Shown here piece by piece: positions 6,268 to 15,680 of a stretch of DNA of 64,000 nt. The stretch is from Castellaniella defragrans_A (GTDB lineage Bacteria > Pseudomonadota > Gammaproteobacteria > Burkholderiales > Burkholderiaceae_B): assembly GCF_040394755.1 (NCBI RefSeq), contig NZ_JBEBRQ010000007.1. One strand, given 5' to 3'. Under the pieces are notes generated by a model, which saw nothing but the letters and a program-made list of their open reading frames with translations, had not been told where the DNA came from and did not search any database. Numbering within the stretch: position 1 is the stretch's first letter; every line of letters begins with the position of its first letter. The position numbers and the translations under genes are program-made.

Positions 6268-7665
6268 TCAGTTCGACAGGTGGGGGCCTCCCGCCGGTGC
6301 GTACCGGCTGCCCGGCGCGACTCTGTAGGCGCTGCCGTTCGGGTTGTCCAGTGTGGAATGATGCCGGTTGTCGTGCATCGACAGGATCGCGATCAGGCCC
6401 AGCGCGGCGATGAGCACCACGTACCAGGGGAATATGTCGCCGACTCCCTGGTTTTTCATGAACAGCGCGATGTACGAAGCCGATCCGCCGAACAGGGAAT
6501 TGCCGATCGCATAGGTGAAGCCGACCCCCAGCCCACGCACGTGCGCCGGGAACATTTCAGCTTTCACGATGCCCGAGATCGAGGTGTAGAAGCTCAGGAC
6601 GACCATTGCCAGCAGGATGTACAGCCCGAGGATGACGGGCGATTTCTGGCTGCCGATGGCGGCCAGCAGGGGCACGGGCAGGATGATCATGCCCACGGCG
6701 AAAGTGATCATCGAGTTCTTGCGGCCGATCCGGTCCGAGATCGTGCCGACGAGAGGCTGGAGCAGCATGAACACGAACAGGCAGACCGTCATGATCTCGG
6801 CCACCAGGCCCTTGTTCAGCCCGCCGGTGTTGATCAGGTATTTCTGCATGTAGGTCGTAAAGACATAGAACGACAGCGAGCCGATACAGGTGATGCCCAG
6901 GACGATCCAGAAGGCGCGCGGGTGGCGCATGACTTCGGCAAAGGTGCCGGAGCCGGCGCGGCTGCGATCCTGGGTGGTCGTGGTTTCATGCAGACCGGAA
7001 CGCAGCCAGAGCGAGATCAATGCGGCGAGGGCGCCGATGGCGAACGGCAGGCGCCACCAGCCGGCCGAGATCTGGTCCCCGCCCAGCACGTGCGTCATGA
7101 TGACGGCGAGCAGGCTGGCCAGGAGCTGCCCGCCGATGAGCGTGACGTACTGGAAGGACGAGAAAAAGCCCCGGCGGCCGCGCGGGGCGATTTCGGACAT
7201 GTACGTGGCGGTGGAGCCATATTCGCCGCCCACGGAAATGCCTTGGATGCAGCGCATGAGGATGAGCAGGGCCGGCGCCAGGCTGCCCGCGGTCGCGGCG
7301 GTCGGCAGGACGGCAAGCCCCAGCGAGCCCAGCCCCATCATCAGGATGGACACCACCATGGCCCTTTTGCGGCCGAACCGGTCCGCCATGCGGCCGAACA
7401 GATAACCGCCGATGGGCCGCATGAGAAAACCGATGAAAAAGACGCCGGCGGCCTGCATGAAGGCCGCGGTCTGGCTCACGCCTGTGAAGAATTGTTCGGC
7501 GAAATAGACACTGAAGAAAGCGTAGGTATAGAAATCGAACCATTCGACCAGATTGCCGCTGGATGCAGCAAGAATGGCCTTGACGACTTTCGCCGTCGAA
7601 GGGTTCGTTTCCCTGGCCGGCTGGGCCATGGTCTGGCCTTGCTGGTTGTTTGTATCTGTCGTCAT
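6268..7665 (-). CDS. kgtP: MHS-family MFS permease, 2-oxoglutarate/dicarboxylate type
   Basis: A 465-residue, 12-helix proton symporter closely resembling E. coli KgtP: ASSGNLVEWFDFYTYAF at about residues 34-50, AGVFFIGFLMRPIGGYLFGR with the loop 2-3 motif GRMADRFGRKR, QGISVGGEYG and YTSISGIVKAEMFPA. It should import 2-oxoglutarate or a related dicarboxylate with protons. The start ATG 7665 is preceded by GGAG. It is divergent from a DctS/DctR-like two-component system, the usual control of C4-dicarboxylate or 2-oxoglutarate uptake, so induction by an external dicarboxylate is likely. The MHS family and KgtP-like subgroup are firm; the exact substrate is inferred. Confidence 0.85.
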   Translation of the reverse strand: MTTDTNNQQGQTMAQPARETNPSTAKVVKAILAASSGNLVEWFDFYTYAFFSVYFAEQFFTGVSQTAAFMQAAGVFFIGFLMRPIGGYLFGRMADRFGRKRAMVVSILMMGLGSLGLAVLPTAATAGSLAPALLILMRCIQGISVGGEYGSTATYMSEIAPRGRRGFFSSFQYVTLIGGQLLASLLAVIMTHVLGGDQISAGWWRLPFAIGALAALISLWLRSGLHETTTTQDRSRAGSGTFAEVMRHPRAFWIVLGITCIGSLSFYVFTTYMQKYLINTGGLNKGLVAEIMTVCLFVFMLLQPLVGTISDRIGRKNSMITFAVGMIILPVPLLAAIGSQKSPVILGLYILLAMVVLSFYTSISGIVKAEMFPAHVRGLGVGFTYAIGNSLFGGSASYIALFMKNQGVGDIFPWYVVLIAALGLIAILSMHDNRHHSTLDNPNGSAYRVAPGSRYAPAGGPHLSN

Positions 7666-7830
7666 TTTACGAACTCCAGAGAGTTCCCCTTGCGAATCGC
7701 GCCATGAATTTGTCTCCAGAGGCGGGCCGGGGGAGGAATATTGCGGCTGGATCAGCAGCCTGGAAATTTGTTACGCCTGGAGTATCGATTGAGCGACCGG
7801 CTCATGCATCCGGGGCTTCAACCGGCGGGT

Positions 7831-7850
7831 TCTGCGTAGAACTACGCAGA
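7831..7850. promoter_or_regulatory. perfect 20-bp palindrome between kgtP and the dct-type kinase gene
   Basis: TCTGCGTAGAACTACGCAGA reads the same on both strands. It is the only strong dyad in the 252-base divergent region. The half-site CTACGCAG fits the CTACG-type sites reported for some FixJ/NarL-class regulators, the class of the regulator encoded by the adjacent operon. Likely operator; the regulator assignment is inference. Confidence 0.65.
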
Positions 7851-7917
7851 CGATGTCTGCGGGCCGGCCGCAAAACCGCGGCTATGCTATCGTTGCCTCC
7901 GGAGTGCCGCCACGCTC

Positions 7918-10053
7918 ATGACGTCGACTTCTCGTTTTCCCTTATTGCATTTCTGGCGCTGGGTCCTGGCGGGCCTGGCCTGCCTGTCGTTGGTCCTGGC
8001 CGCCGGGCACTGGTCGCGGGGCCAGGAGCTGACGCTCAAGGCAGCCGCGCTGCGCCAGGCCTCCGAGGCGTACGTCCTGGCCCTGCGCGGCACCGTCGAA
8101 AAATTCGATCACCTGCCCTATGTCGCCGCGCTCCACCCGGCGGTGCGCAATCTGCTGGAGCATCCGGCCGACCCGGCACTGGTCGACAAGGCGAACCGCT
8201 ACTTGGCGAACCTGCAGCAGCGCACGGGCGCCGAGGATCTGTACATGATCGACGCCAGCGGCATGACACTGGCCGCCAGCAATTGGGATCGCAGCACGAG
8301 TTTCGTCGGCCAGTCCTATCGGCAGCGCCCCTATTTCGAGGATGCCGTGCAGGGGCGCCACGGGCTGTTCTATGGCGTCGGCCTGACGACCGGCGTGCCC
8401 GGCCTGTTCATCGCGGAACCCGTGCGCGATGCGGGCGGCATCATTGGCGTGGTGGTCGTCAAGCTCGGGCTGGATTGGCTGGCGCAGAGCTGGTCGAGCG
8501 CGGCCGACCCCGTCGTGTTGCAGGACAGCCGCGGCATCGTGTTCCTGAGTTCGGTGCCGGCATGGCTCTACCGCGCCGAACGGCCTCTGGAAAATCAGGA
8601 TCTGGAATGGCTGCGCCAGCACAGCCAGTACGGCTCGCGCGATCATTATGAACACCTGCCCTGGCGGCTCGAACAAGTGTCCGACATGCCCGGAGTCCGT
8701 CTGCGGACCCGCCTGGACGATCGTCACGAGGACTTTCTCGCACTACAGACGACGCTGCCGAAACTGGGCTGGACCCTGACCGTGACCAGCAACCTGAAGG
8801 AGGTCCGGCAGGCGCAGCGGAAAGCCCAAGCCATTGCGGCGCTGATCGCCATCGTGCTGCTGCTCGGCGTTCTGTACTGGCGCTTGCGCGAAAAGCGCTA
8901 TGCGGAGCAGCGGCAGGCTCGCCTGGAGCTGGAGCGGCGCGTCGCGGAACGGACCCACGATCTGCAGGAAGCACACGCATTTCGCAAATCGATGGAGGAT
9001 TCCCTGCTGATCGGCATGCATGCGCATGATCTGCAAGGCCGCATCATTTATGTCAATCCGGCCCTGTGCGACATGGTTGGCTACCGCCAGGAAGAACTCA
9101 TGAGGCGTTCTCCCCCATACCCCTACTGGCATCCGGACGATGTGGATCAATGGCTGCATGAAAGCGAGGCGGAGCGGGGCGATACGGCGCCTCACGGGTT
9201 CGAGGCCCGTTTCCGCCATCGGGATGGCCGTGATGTGATCGTCATGATCTATACGGCGCCGCTGATCGATGCCGAGGGAACGCATTGCGGCTGGATGAGC
9301 TCCATCGTGAACATCACCGAGCAAAGGCAGGCGGAAGCCCGCGAGCACGAGCAGGAGCGCCGGCTGCAATTGAGTGCCCGGCTGGCGAGCGTCGGAGAAA
9401 TGGCTTCGACGCTGGCGCACGAGCTGAATCAGCCGCTGATGGCCCTGTCCAATTTCGCGGTGGCCGCCCGCGCGATGGTCGGGCATGGGCAGCCCGACAT
9501 GCTGGTGACGGCGCTCGATGAAATCGTCCAGCAGGCGACCCGCGCGAGCGACATCGTCACGCGGGTGCGCGCCTTCATCAATCCCATGCGGGCCAGCCAT
9601 GAGGCGCTGGTCATCGAGAAACTGATCGAACACGCGCTGGTCTTGTTGCAGCCGGAGCTGCGCCGCCACCGTGTCACGGTGCGGACGGCGTGGACGGCGG
9701 ACCTGCCGCCCGTGAGCGGGGATCGCGTCTTGCTCGAGCAGGTGGTGGTCAATCTGGTTCAGAACGCCATGCAGGCCATGCGCGAAACACCGCCGGCCAG
9801 CCGCCGGATCGACATTGCCACGCGCCGGGCCGGTCCGGCCGTCGAGGTGACGGTGGCCGACAGCGGCCCCGGAATTCCCGAGGCGCAACTGGAGCAGGTT
9901 TTCATGCCGTTTTTCAGCACCCGGATCGATGGCCTGGGGTTGGGCCTGAACATCTGCCGAACCATCGTGGAGGCGCATGGCGGCCGGTTGACCGCCGCCA
10001 ATCGTCCGCAGGGCGGCGCCGTATTTTCCGTCACTTTACCCATCAATTCATGA
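7918..10053 (+). CDS. DctS-type sensor histidine kinase with periplasmic sensor and PAS domain
   Basis: A 711-residue inner-membrane kinase. A first transmembrane helix lies at about residues 12-31, a periplasmic double-PDC (dCACHE) sensor at 32-297 (with the typical DLYMIDASGMTLAASNWD and GIIGVVVVKLGLDWL strands), a second helix at about 298-320, a coiled-coil, a PAS domain at about 350-475 and a HisKA/ATPase module. The phosphorylated histidine is His501 in LAHELNQPL. The G boxes are DSGPGIPE and GLGLGLNICR. This architecture is that of DctS, which senses C4-dicarboxylates, and the divergent permease supports it. Its stop overlaps the regulator start (ATGA at 10050-10053). Confidence 0.88.
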   Translation: MTSTSRFPLLHFWRWVLAGLACLSLVLAAGHWSRGQELTLKAAALRQASEAYVLALRGTVEKFDHLPYVAALHPAVRNLLEHPADPALVDKANRYLANLQQRTGAEDLYMIDASGMTLAASNWDRSTSFVGQSYRQRPYFEDAVQGRHGLFYGVGLTTGVPGLFIAEPVRDAGGIIGVVVVKLGLDWLAQSWSSAADPVVLQDSRGIVFLSSVPAWLYRAERPLENQDLEWLRQHSQYGSRDHYEHLPWRLEQVSDMPGVRLRTRLDDRHEDFLALQTTLPKLGWTLTVTSNLKEVRQAQRKAQAIAALIAIVLLLGVLYWRLREKRYAEQRQARLELERRVAERTHDLQEAHAFRKSMEDSLLIGMHAHDLQGRIIYVNPALCDMVGYRQEELMRRSPPYPYWHPDDVDQWLHESEAERGDTAPHGFEARFRHRDGRDVIVMIYTAPLIDAEGTHCGWMSSIVNITEQRQAEAREHEQERRLQLSARLASVGEMASTLAHELNQPLMALSNFAVAARAMVGHGQPDMLVTALDEIVQQATRASDIVTRVRAFINPMRASHEALVIEKLIEHALVLLQPELRRHRVTVRTAWTADLPPVSGDRVLLEQVVVNLVQNAMQAMRETPPASRRIDIATRRAGPAVEVTVADSGPGIPEAQLEQVFMPFFSTRIDGLGLGLNICRTIVEAHGGRLTAANRPQGGAVFSVTLPINS

Positions 10054-10649
10054 AAGACGCCCCGTTGACTCTGTATATCGTGGACGACGACGAAGCCTTG
10101 CGCCGGTCCCTGCTGATGCTGCTGTTTTCACAAGGGGCGCCGGTGCAGTCCTTCGATTCCGGCGAGGATTTCCTCGAAACGGTGGACATGCGCCAGCCCG
10201 GCTGCGTGATTCTCGACCTGCGCATGAGTCGCGTCAGCGGCCTGGAGGTGCTCGAGCGCCTGCGTCAGGCGCGCAGTCCGCTGGTCACCTTGTTCCTCTC
10301 TGGTCATGGCGACATTCCCACGGCCTTGGAAGCCATGCGCAACGGCGCTTTTGATTGGGTGGTGAAACCCGACACCCAGCAGCTCCTGCAAAAGGTGCCG
10401 CTGGCGCTGGCCGAGGCCCGCGCCCGCAGTCTGGCGTTGCAGCGCTGGGGCGAACTCACCCCGCGCGAACGCGAGGTCGCTCAACTGGTCGGGCTGGGGC
10501 AGCCGAACAAGGAAATCGCCCGCCAGCTGGTGCCGCCATGCAGCCCGCGCTCCGTGGAAACCCATCGCGCCAGCATCTTTGGCAAGCTGGATGTCGCCAA
10601 CGCCAATGAACTGGGGCGCTGGCTGGCGTCCCATCCGTGGCTGGTGTGA
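10050..10649 (+). CDS. FixJ/NarL-class response regulator, DctR-type
   Basis: A 199-residue regulator with an N-terminal receiver (acidic pocket DDD at 12-14, phosphorylation site Asp56 in VILDLRM, Lys106) and a C-terminal LuxR-type helix-turn-helix starting LTPREREVAQL. The turn of the HTH reads QLVPPCSPRSVETHRA, about two residues longer than the usual ELGISPRTVEVHRA. The gene overlaps the kinase by four bases and must be its partner. It probably activates the permease gene through the palindrome at 7831-7850. Downstream lies a convergent gene 34 bases away with no clear terminator. Confidence 0.87.
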   Translation: MKDAPLTLYIVDDDEALRRSLLMLLFSQGAPVQSFDSGEDFLETVDMRQPGCVILDLRMSRVSGLEVLERLRQARSPLVTLFLSGHGDIPTALEAMRNGAFDWVVKPDTQQLLQKVPLALAEARARSLALQRWGELTPREREVAQLVGLGQPNKEIARQLVPPCSPRSVETHRASIFGKLDVANANELGRWLASHPWLV

Positions 10650-10683
10650 GGCAGGGCGCGGGTGCCGGGTGGTTTCCTGGGCG

Positions 10684-11031
10684 CTACGCGGCGATGTAAA
10701 CCCATGCTTCGGCGCCCGACTTGAGCCGGACCGCCACGCGCTTGTAGTCTGACACCTCGTAGCGGTCGGCGGCCGCCAGTTCGGCCTCGGTGATCCGGAA
10801 TACCTTGCCAGCCACCTCATCGCCTGGATTGTCGCTGCGGGTGACGATCGGATGGAATGCCTTGCCGCTTTTCCGGATGACCTCGGGGTCGGTGATTTCA
10901 ACCATTGACTGGCGATAGCCGGGCATGGCGTCGTCCGCGCCCTCAAGGCGCCGGCCAAAGGATTCGAGCTGGACTTGTTCGAGCTGTAGTGTCCCGTAGG
11001 AAAACAGGAGTACGTTGCGGTCATTGGTCAT
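10684..11031 (-). CDS. gamma-glutamylcyclotransferase-like (AIG2 family) protein
   Basis: A 115-residue protein beginning VLLFSYGTLQLEQVQLESFGR, the nucleotide-free YGTL loop of the GGCT/AIG2 beta-barrel fold, with a GKVFRITEAELAAADRYE segment that carries the catalytic-type glutamate and the 'exD-xxE' end of the fold. Family members cleave gamma-glutamyl amides to 5-oxoproline or act on related amines. The true substrate is unknown. It stands alone between the regulator gene and the divergent fatty-acid regulator, with no sign of an operon. Confidence 0.8.
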   Translation of the reverse strand: MTNDRNVLLFSYGTLQLEQVQLESFGRRLEGADDAMPGYRQSMVEITDPEVIRKSGKAFHPIVTRSDNPGDEVAGKVFRITEAELAAADRYEVSDYKRVAVRLKSGAEAWVYIAA

Positions 11032-11190
11032 GTGCTTGCTCGCCCGGAGTCATCGTCCAGTGGATGATTTTATATCCGGCATCGGGCCGCGCGCCCCGGA
11101 AGAACAGGGATTTTCTGCAAGCCTTGCTCAAAGCTCCTAGGTAAAAACCCTTCTTTCAAAGTGCATGGCCATCGCGTAGAGTGTTGCCAA

Positions 11191-11216
11191 TTGATTCAAA
11201 CAAACGTTTGAATCAA
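11191..11216. promoter_or_regulatory. PsrA-type operator of the fatty-acid operon
   Basis: A perfect inverted repeat with 11-base arms (TTGATTCAAAC and GTTTGAATCAA) and a 4-base spacer AAAC. Its centre, CAAAC-N4-GTTTG, matches the published consensus for PsrA, the TetR-family fatty-acid repressor. It lies 36 bases before the GTG of a PsrA-like gene, so autorepression with release by long-chain acyl ligands is the natural model. Confidence 0.8.
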
Positions 11217-11251
11217 GCTTTAATCCAAAACCATTCACCGGGAGCGCCTCC

Positions 11252-11977
11252 GTGGCTGCGAGCAGCACGACGTCGACACGAGAGCTAATTCTTGACACTG
11301 CGGAACGCCTTTTCGCGCAGTACGGTCACGACAATACCTCGATGCGCCGCATCACGGGCACGGCCGGCGTCAACCTGGCAGCGGTGAACTATCACTTCGG
11401 CAGCAAGGACGGTCTGGTGCAGGCGGTCTTTCAACGGCGTGTGGCGGCGTTGAACAAAGAACGGCTGGCGCTGCTCGACAGTCTCGAGCACGACGCCGGC
11501 GGCCAGCCCCTCAAGCCCTCGCAGATCGTCGAGGCGTTTTTCGGCCCGCTGGTGCGCCATGCCTGCGGCACCGACTCCACCCACAAGGCGTTCGTGCCGC
11601 TGCTCGAGCGGAATATGTCCGATCCGGGCGGTTTCATCAGCACCGCCATCATCGACGGGCATTCCGAGGTGCTGGATCGTTTCAAGCGGGCCTTGATCCG
11701 CGCGCTGCCCGATGTGCCTGAAATCGAAATGATGTGGCGTTTCCATTTCATGCTCGGGGCCACATCCTATGCCTTGTCCGGTGCCGAGCTCTTGCGCTTG
11801 GCGAAAAACGGCAAGACGCACGAAATCGAATCAAAGGACGCGACGCAATTGTTGCTCGACCGGCTCATGAGCTTTCTATTGGGCGGGCTGCGGGCGCCAT
11901 TGCCGGGCGCTGCTCATGGCGTGCCTGTCGCGGACTGTGATGCCCAGACCCAGCTTGCATCGGGGAGCCTCTCATGA
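11252..11977 (+). CDS. psrA: TetR-family repressor of fatty-acid degradation, PsrA-like
   Basis: A 241-residue TetR protein. The N-terminal helix-turn-helix covers about residues 10-56 (LILDTAERLFAQYGHDNTSMR, then TAGVNLAAVNYHFGSKDGL), followed by an all-helical ligand domain with a C-terminal TetR region of the PsrA kind (FFGPLVRHA, FHFMLGATSYALSG). It starts with GTG 11252 after GGGAGCG. It sits at the head of a fadE-thiolase-fadJ-fadL-fadD operon and directly behind a PsrA-like operator, so it should repress this operon and be relieved by long-chain fatty acids or acyl-CoA. Its stop overlaps the fadE start (ATGA). Confidence 0.85.
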   Translation: MAASSTTSTRELILDTAERLFAQYGHDNTSMRRITGTAGVNLAAVNYHFGSKDGLVQAVFQRRVAALNKERLALLDSLEHDAGGQPLKPSQIVEAFFGPLVRHACGTDSTHKAFVPLLERNMSDPGGFISTAIIDGHSEVLDRFKRALIRALPDVPEIEMMWRFHFMLGATSYALSGAELLRLAKNGKTHEIESKDATQLLLDRLMSFLLGGLRAPLPGAAHGVPVADCDAQTQLASGSLS

Positions 11978-14322
11978 CCATTTTGTTTGCCATTATCTTG
12001 CTGGTGGCCGTTCTCGCGGCGATCGTGCTGACGGTCCGTTCGTTGCGGGTGACGCTGCTCAGCCGTCCCATTTATCAGATATTCCGCAAGATATTGCCGC
12101 GCATGTCCGATACCGAGCGCGATGCGCTCGAGGCCGGCACGGTCTGGTGGGAAAGCGAATTGTTCCGCGGCAGGCCCTCGTGGCAGCGCCTGCTGTCCAT
12201 CCCCAAGCCCGCGCTCACCGAGGAGGAACGGCATTTTCTCGAGCATGAGGTCGAAACTGTCTGCGCGATGATCGATGATTGGCGGATCACCCACGAGCTG
12301 TTCGATCTGCCGCCCGATGTCTGGCACTACCTCCGCGAAAACCGTTTCCTGAGCCTCATCATTCCGACGGAGTACGGCGGGCGGGGGTTTTCCGCTCTGG
12401 CGCACTCGGAAGTCATTGCCAAACTTTCTACCTGCAATTCGGCGCTGGCGGTCACGGTCATGGTGCCCAATTCGCTGGGACCCGGCGAATTGCTGCTGCA
12501 CTACGGTACGCCCGAGCAGAAAGCCCACTATCTGCCGCGCCTGGCGCGCGGCGATGAAATCCCCGCGTTTGCGCTGACCAGCCCCTGGGCGGGGTCCGAC
12601 GCGGCCGCCATTCCCGACTACGGGGTGGTCTGCAAGGGCCAGTGGGAGGGCCGCGAAGTACTGGGTATGCGCGTGACCTGGGACAAGCGCTACATCACGC
12701 TGGCGCCTGTCTGCACGCTGCTGGGACTGGCGTTCCGTCTGTACGACCCGGACGGCCTGCTGGGCGACCAGCGGGATATCGGCATTACCTGCGCCCTGGT
12801 GCCGGCCACGCATCCCGGCGTGGAGGTCGGGCGGCGCCATTTTCCGCTCGATGCGATGTTCATGAACGGCCCGACGCGCGGCCAGGATGTGTTCATGCCG
12901 CTTGATTTCATCATCGGCGGCCGCGAGATGGCGGGCCAGGGCTGGCGCATGCTGATGGAATGCCTGGCGGCGGGGCGTTCGATTTCGCTGCCTTCGTCCT
13001 ATACCGGCATGGCGCGCCTGACAACATTCGCGGTGGGTGCCTACAGCCGCGTGCGCAGCCAGTTCCGCGCGCCGATTGGCAAGTTTGAGGGTATCGAGGA
13101 AGCCCTCGCGCGCATCGGCGGCAATACCTATCTGATGGACGCCGCCCGCGCCATGACGGCGGTGGGTGTCGACCAGGGCGAAAAACCGTCGGTGGTATCG
13201 GCCATCGTCAAGTACCACCTGACCGAACGGGGCAGGGTGGTGGTCAATGCCGGCATGGATGTCATCGGCGGCAAGGGCATTTGCCTGGGGCCCTCGAATT
13301 TTCTCGGGCGTGCTTATCAGCAATTGCCCATCGGCATTACCGTCGAGGGCGCCAACATTCTGACTCGCAGTCTGATCATCTTCGGTCAGGGGGCGATCCG
13401 CTGCCATCCCTATGTGCTGGAGGAAATGCGTGCGGCGCGCGAGAGCAATTTCGAACGCGGGCTGCAGGCCTTCGACACCGCATTCTGGGGGCATGTGCGC
13501 CACATTGCCGGCAGCACGCTGCGCGCGGTCGGCTATGGGCTGACGGGGGGGCGGACGATCCGCATCGAGGCCGATGTGGCGCCCGACATGCGCGACTATT
13601 ACCGCCAACTGTCGCGGCTGTCCTGCGCCTACGCCGTCCTGGCCGATGCCGCCATGCTGTCGCTCGGCGGATCGCTGAAAATGCGCGAGCGGCTGTCGGC
13701 GCGGTTGGGGGACATCCTGTCCAATATGTATCTGGCCTGCACGGTGCTCAAGCGTTTCGAGGACGAGGGCCGGCAGGCCGACGACGCGCCTCTGGCCCAT
13801 TGGGCGCTGCATGAAACCCTGCACGCGGCGCACGCGGCCTTTGACGGCGTGCTGCGCAATTTTCCCAATCGAATCCTGGCCGGCGCGCTGCGCCTGATGC
13901 TCTTTCCCTATGGTTTGCGCATGCGGCCGGCCAGCGATGCGCTGGATCGGCAGGTCGCCCGGGTGATGATCGCGCCGGGCCAGGCGCGCGACCGGCTGAC
14001 GCGGGGCTGCCATGTTCCGGAAAACACGCAACATCCGGTCGGCGCCCTGGAGGCGGCATTGCTCGCCACGGTGGCCGGAGAGGCGGCCGATGCCAAGCTG
14101 CGGCGTTTCGAAAAGGGCGGCGCGCTCGACGGCAACCCGCAGGCGAATGTGCGCGACATGGCGGCGGCTGCGCACGCCGCGGGGGGGATCAGCGATCAGG
14201 AGTTCGAGCTGCTGCGCAGACGCGATGCGCTGCGCGACCGGGTGATCGCGGTGGATGATTTCCCGCGCGACATGGCGCGCCAGGATGCCGGAGTCACCGG
14301 CCAGGGGAGGCAGACCGTATGA
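11974..14322 (+). CDS. fadE: acyl-CoA dehydrogenase FadE (long form)
   Basis: A 782-residue FAD enzyme of the E. coli FadE type, which carries out the first step of beta-oxidation (acyl-CoA to trans-2-enoyl-CoA). A membrane helix at about residues 3-23 (ILFAIILLVAVLAAIVLTV) anchors it to the inner membrane. The acyl-CoA dehydrogenase core follows: PTEYGGRGFSALAHSEV (about 130-146), FALTSPWAGSDAAA (about 200-213) and GKFEGIEEALARIGGNTYLMD. A C-terminal helical domain of about 280 residues, specific to FadE, ends the protein. Length agrees with the family (about 814 in E. coli). Second gene of the operon, coupled to the repressor by an ATGA overlap. Confidence 0.92.
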   Translation: MTILFAIILLVAVLAAIVLTVRSLRVTLLSRPIYQIFRKILPRMSDTERDALEAGTVWWESELFRGRPSWQRLLSIPKPALTEEERHFLEHEVETVCAMIDDWRITHELFDLPPDVWHYLRENRFLSLIIPTEYGGRGFSALAHSEVIAKLSTCNSALAVTVMVPNSLGPGELLLHYGTPEQKAHYLPRLARGDEIPAFALTSPWAGSDAAAIPDYGVVCKGQWEGREVLGMRVTWDKRYITLAPVCTLLGLAFRLYDPDGLLGDQRDIGITCALVPATHPGVEVGRRHFPLDAMFMNGPTRGQDVFMPLDFIIGGREMAGQGWRMLMECLAAGRSISLPSSYTGMARLTTFAVGAYSRVRSQFRAPIGKFEGIEEALARIGGNTYLMDAARAMTAVGVDQGEKPSVVSAIVKYHLTERGRVVVNAGMDVIGGKGICLGPSNFLGRAYQQLPIGITVEGANILTRSLIIFGQGAIRCHPYVLEEMRAARESNFERGLQAFDTAFWGHVRHIAGSTLRAVGYGLTGGRTIRIEADVAPDMRDYYRQLSRLSCAYAVLADAAMLSLGGSLKMRERLSARLGDILSNMYLACTVLKRFEDEGRQADDAPLAHWALHETLHAAHAAFDGVLRNFPNRILAGALRLMLFPYGLRMRPASDALDRQVARVMIAPGQARDRLTRGCHVPENTQHPVGALEAALLATVAGEAADAKLRRFEKGGALDGNPQANVRDMAAAAHAAGGISDQEFELLRRRDALRDRVIAVDDFPRDMARQDAGVTGQGRQTV

Positions 14323-14385
14323 CCGCAAGCCGCCATTTCGCCGGGTCGCCGCGCAGCCGCACGGCCTCTGGCCAAAGGAGCTCAC

Positions 14386-15678
14386 ATGGCCTTTGAACCG
14401 GTCTATGTCATAGACGGCGCCCGCAGCCCGTTCCTGAAGGCGCGCAATGCGCCGGGGCCGTTCGCCGCCTCGGATCTTGCCGTGCAGGCCGGGCGCGAGC
14501 TGTTGCTCAGGCAGCGTTTCGAGCCTGCGCGGCTGAGCGAGGTCATCATCGGCTGCGCCGCGCCTTCGCCCGATGAAACCAATATCGGCCGGGTGATTGC
14601 GCTGCGCCTGGGCTGCGGCAACGCAGTGCCGGGCTGGACGGTCATGCGCAATTGCGCCTCGGGGATGCAGGCGCTGGATTCCGCCATTCTGTCCATCCAG
14701 ACGGGCCGTTCGGATCTCGTGCTGGCGGGGGGCGTCGATGCGCTGTCGCGCGCGCCATTGCTGCTCAGCGACGAGATGGTCGGCTGGCTCGCGGCCTGGA
14801 ACGGGGCGCGTGGCATGGGCCGGAAACTGGCCCTGCTCAAAACCTTGCGGCCCAGGTTTCTGGCGCCCGTCATTGGTCTGCTCAAGGGCCTGACTGATCC
14901 CGTCGTCGGGCTTTCCATGGGCCAGACGGCCGAAAACCTGGCGCATCGCTTCGGCCTGTCGCGCGAGGCGCTCGATCAGTACTCGGCCGGCAGTCATGCG
15001 CGCGCGCTGGCCGGCCGGGCGAAAAACGCATTCGACGAAATCGTCGCCCTGGCCGACACCAAGGGAAACCTGTATGCGCAGGACGATGGGGTGCGCGAGG
15101 ACTCCACGCCCGAGCGGCTGGCGCGGCTCAAGCCCGTGTTCGACCGTCCCTGGGGCAACATCACCGCGGGCAACAGCTCGCAGGTCACCGATGGCGCCGC
15201 CTTGCTGATTCTCGCTTCGGCAGAGGCGGTCCGCAGCCTGGATCTGTCGCCCATCGGCCGTATCGTGGATGTGCAGTGGGCCGGGCTGGATCCGGCCGAA
15301 ATGGGCCTGGGGCCGGTGTTCGCCGCCACCCCGATCCTGCGGCGGCACGGCCTGGGTCTGAACGACCTGGATTTATGGGAAATCAATGAGGCATTCGCCG
15401 CCCAGGTGCTCGCCTGTCTGGCCGCCTGGCGGGATGATGCCTGGTGTCAGGAGCATCTCGGCCAGCCGGCCCTGGGCGCTCTGGACCCGGCGCGTCTGAA
15501 CGTGGACGGCGGCGCGATCGCGTTGGGGCATCCCGTGGGCGCATCCGGCGCGCGCATCGTCCTGCACTTGTTGCAGGCTCTGCGCGCCCGTGGTTTGCGG
15601 CGCGGCATGGCGGCCATCTGCATCGGCGGCGGGCAGGGCGGGGCAATGCTGGTCGAAACATGCGAAGGGGGTGCCTGA
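14386..15678 (+). CDS. fadI: 3-ketoacyl-CoA thiolase (acetyl-CoA C-acyltransferase), FadI-like
   Basis: A 430-residue thiolase. The nucleophilic Cys90 lies in RNCASGMQAL, the histidine loop in WEINEAFAAQVLACL and the second catalytic cysteine in CIGGGQGGAM near the C-terminus; GGAIALGHPVGASGAR is also intact. It cleaves 3-ketoacyl-CoA with CoA to acetyl-CoA and a shortened acyl-CoA. Its length and its place just before a FadJ-type enzyme favour FadI, the partner of FadJ, over the shorter FadA. AAAGGAG precedes ATG 14386. Only two bases separate its stop from the fadJ start. Confidence 0.88.
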   Translation: MAFEPVYVIDGARSPFLKARNAPGPFAASDLAVQAGRELLLRQRFEPARLSEVIIGCAAPSPDETNIGRVIALRLGCGNAVPGWTVMRNCASGMQALDSAILSIQTGRSDLVLAGGVDALSRAPLLLSDEMVGWLAAWNGARGMGRKLALLKTLRPRFLAPVIGLLKGLTDPVVGLSMGQTAENLAHRFGLSREALDQYSAGSHARALAGRAKNAFDEIVALADTKGNLYAQDDGVREDSTPERLARLKPVFDRPWGNITAGNSSQVTDGAALLILASAEAVRSLDLSPIGRIVDVQWAGLDPAEMGLGPVFAATPILRRHGLGLNDLDLWEINEAFAAQVLACLAAWRDDAWCQEHLGQPALGALDPARLNVDGGAIALGHPVGASGARIVLHLLQALRARGLRRGMAAICIGGGQGGAMLVETCEGGA

Positions 15679-15680
15679 CC

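Noticed and set aside
6178..7707. Open frame of 509 codons on the plus strand
   Set aside because: It is antisense to the MHS permease, very rich in His, Asp, Gln and Arg, and has no fold signature.
11914..15348. Open frame of 1,144 codons on the minus strand
   Set aside because: It lies antisense to fadE and the thiolase gene, is rich in Arg, Gln, His and Pro, and has no recognisable domain. It is a by-product of high-GC codon use on the other strand.
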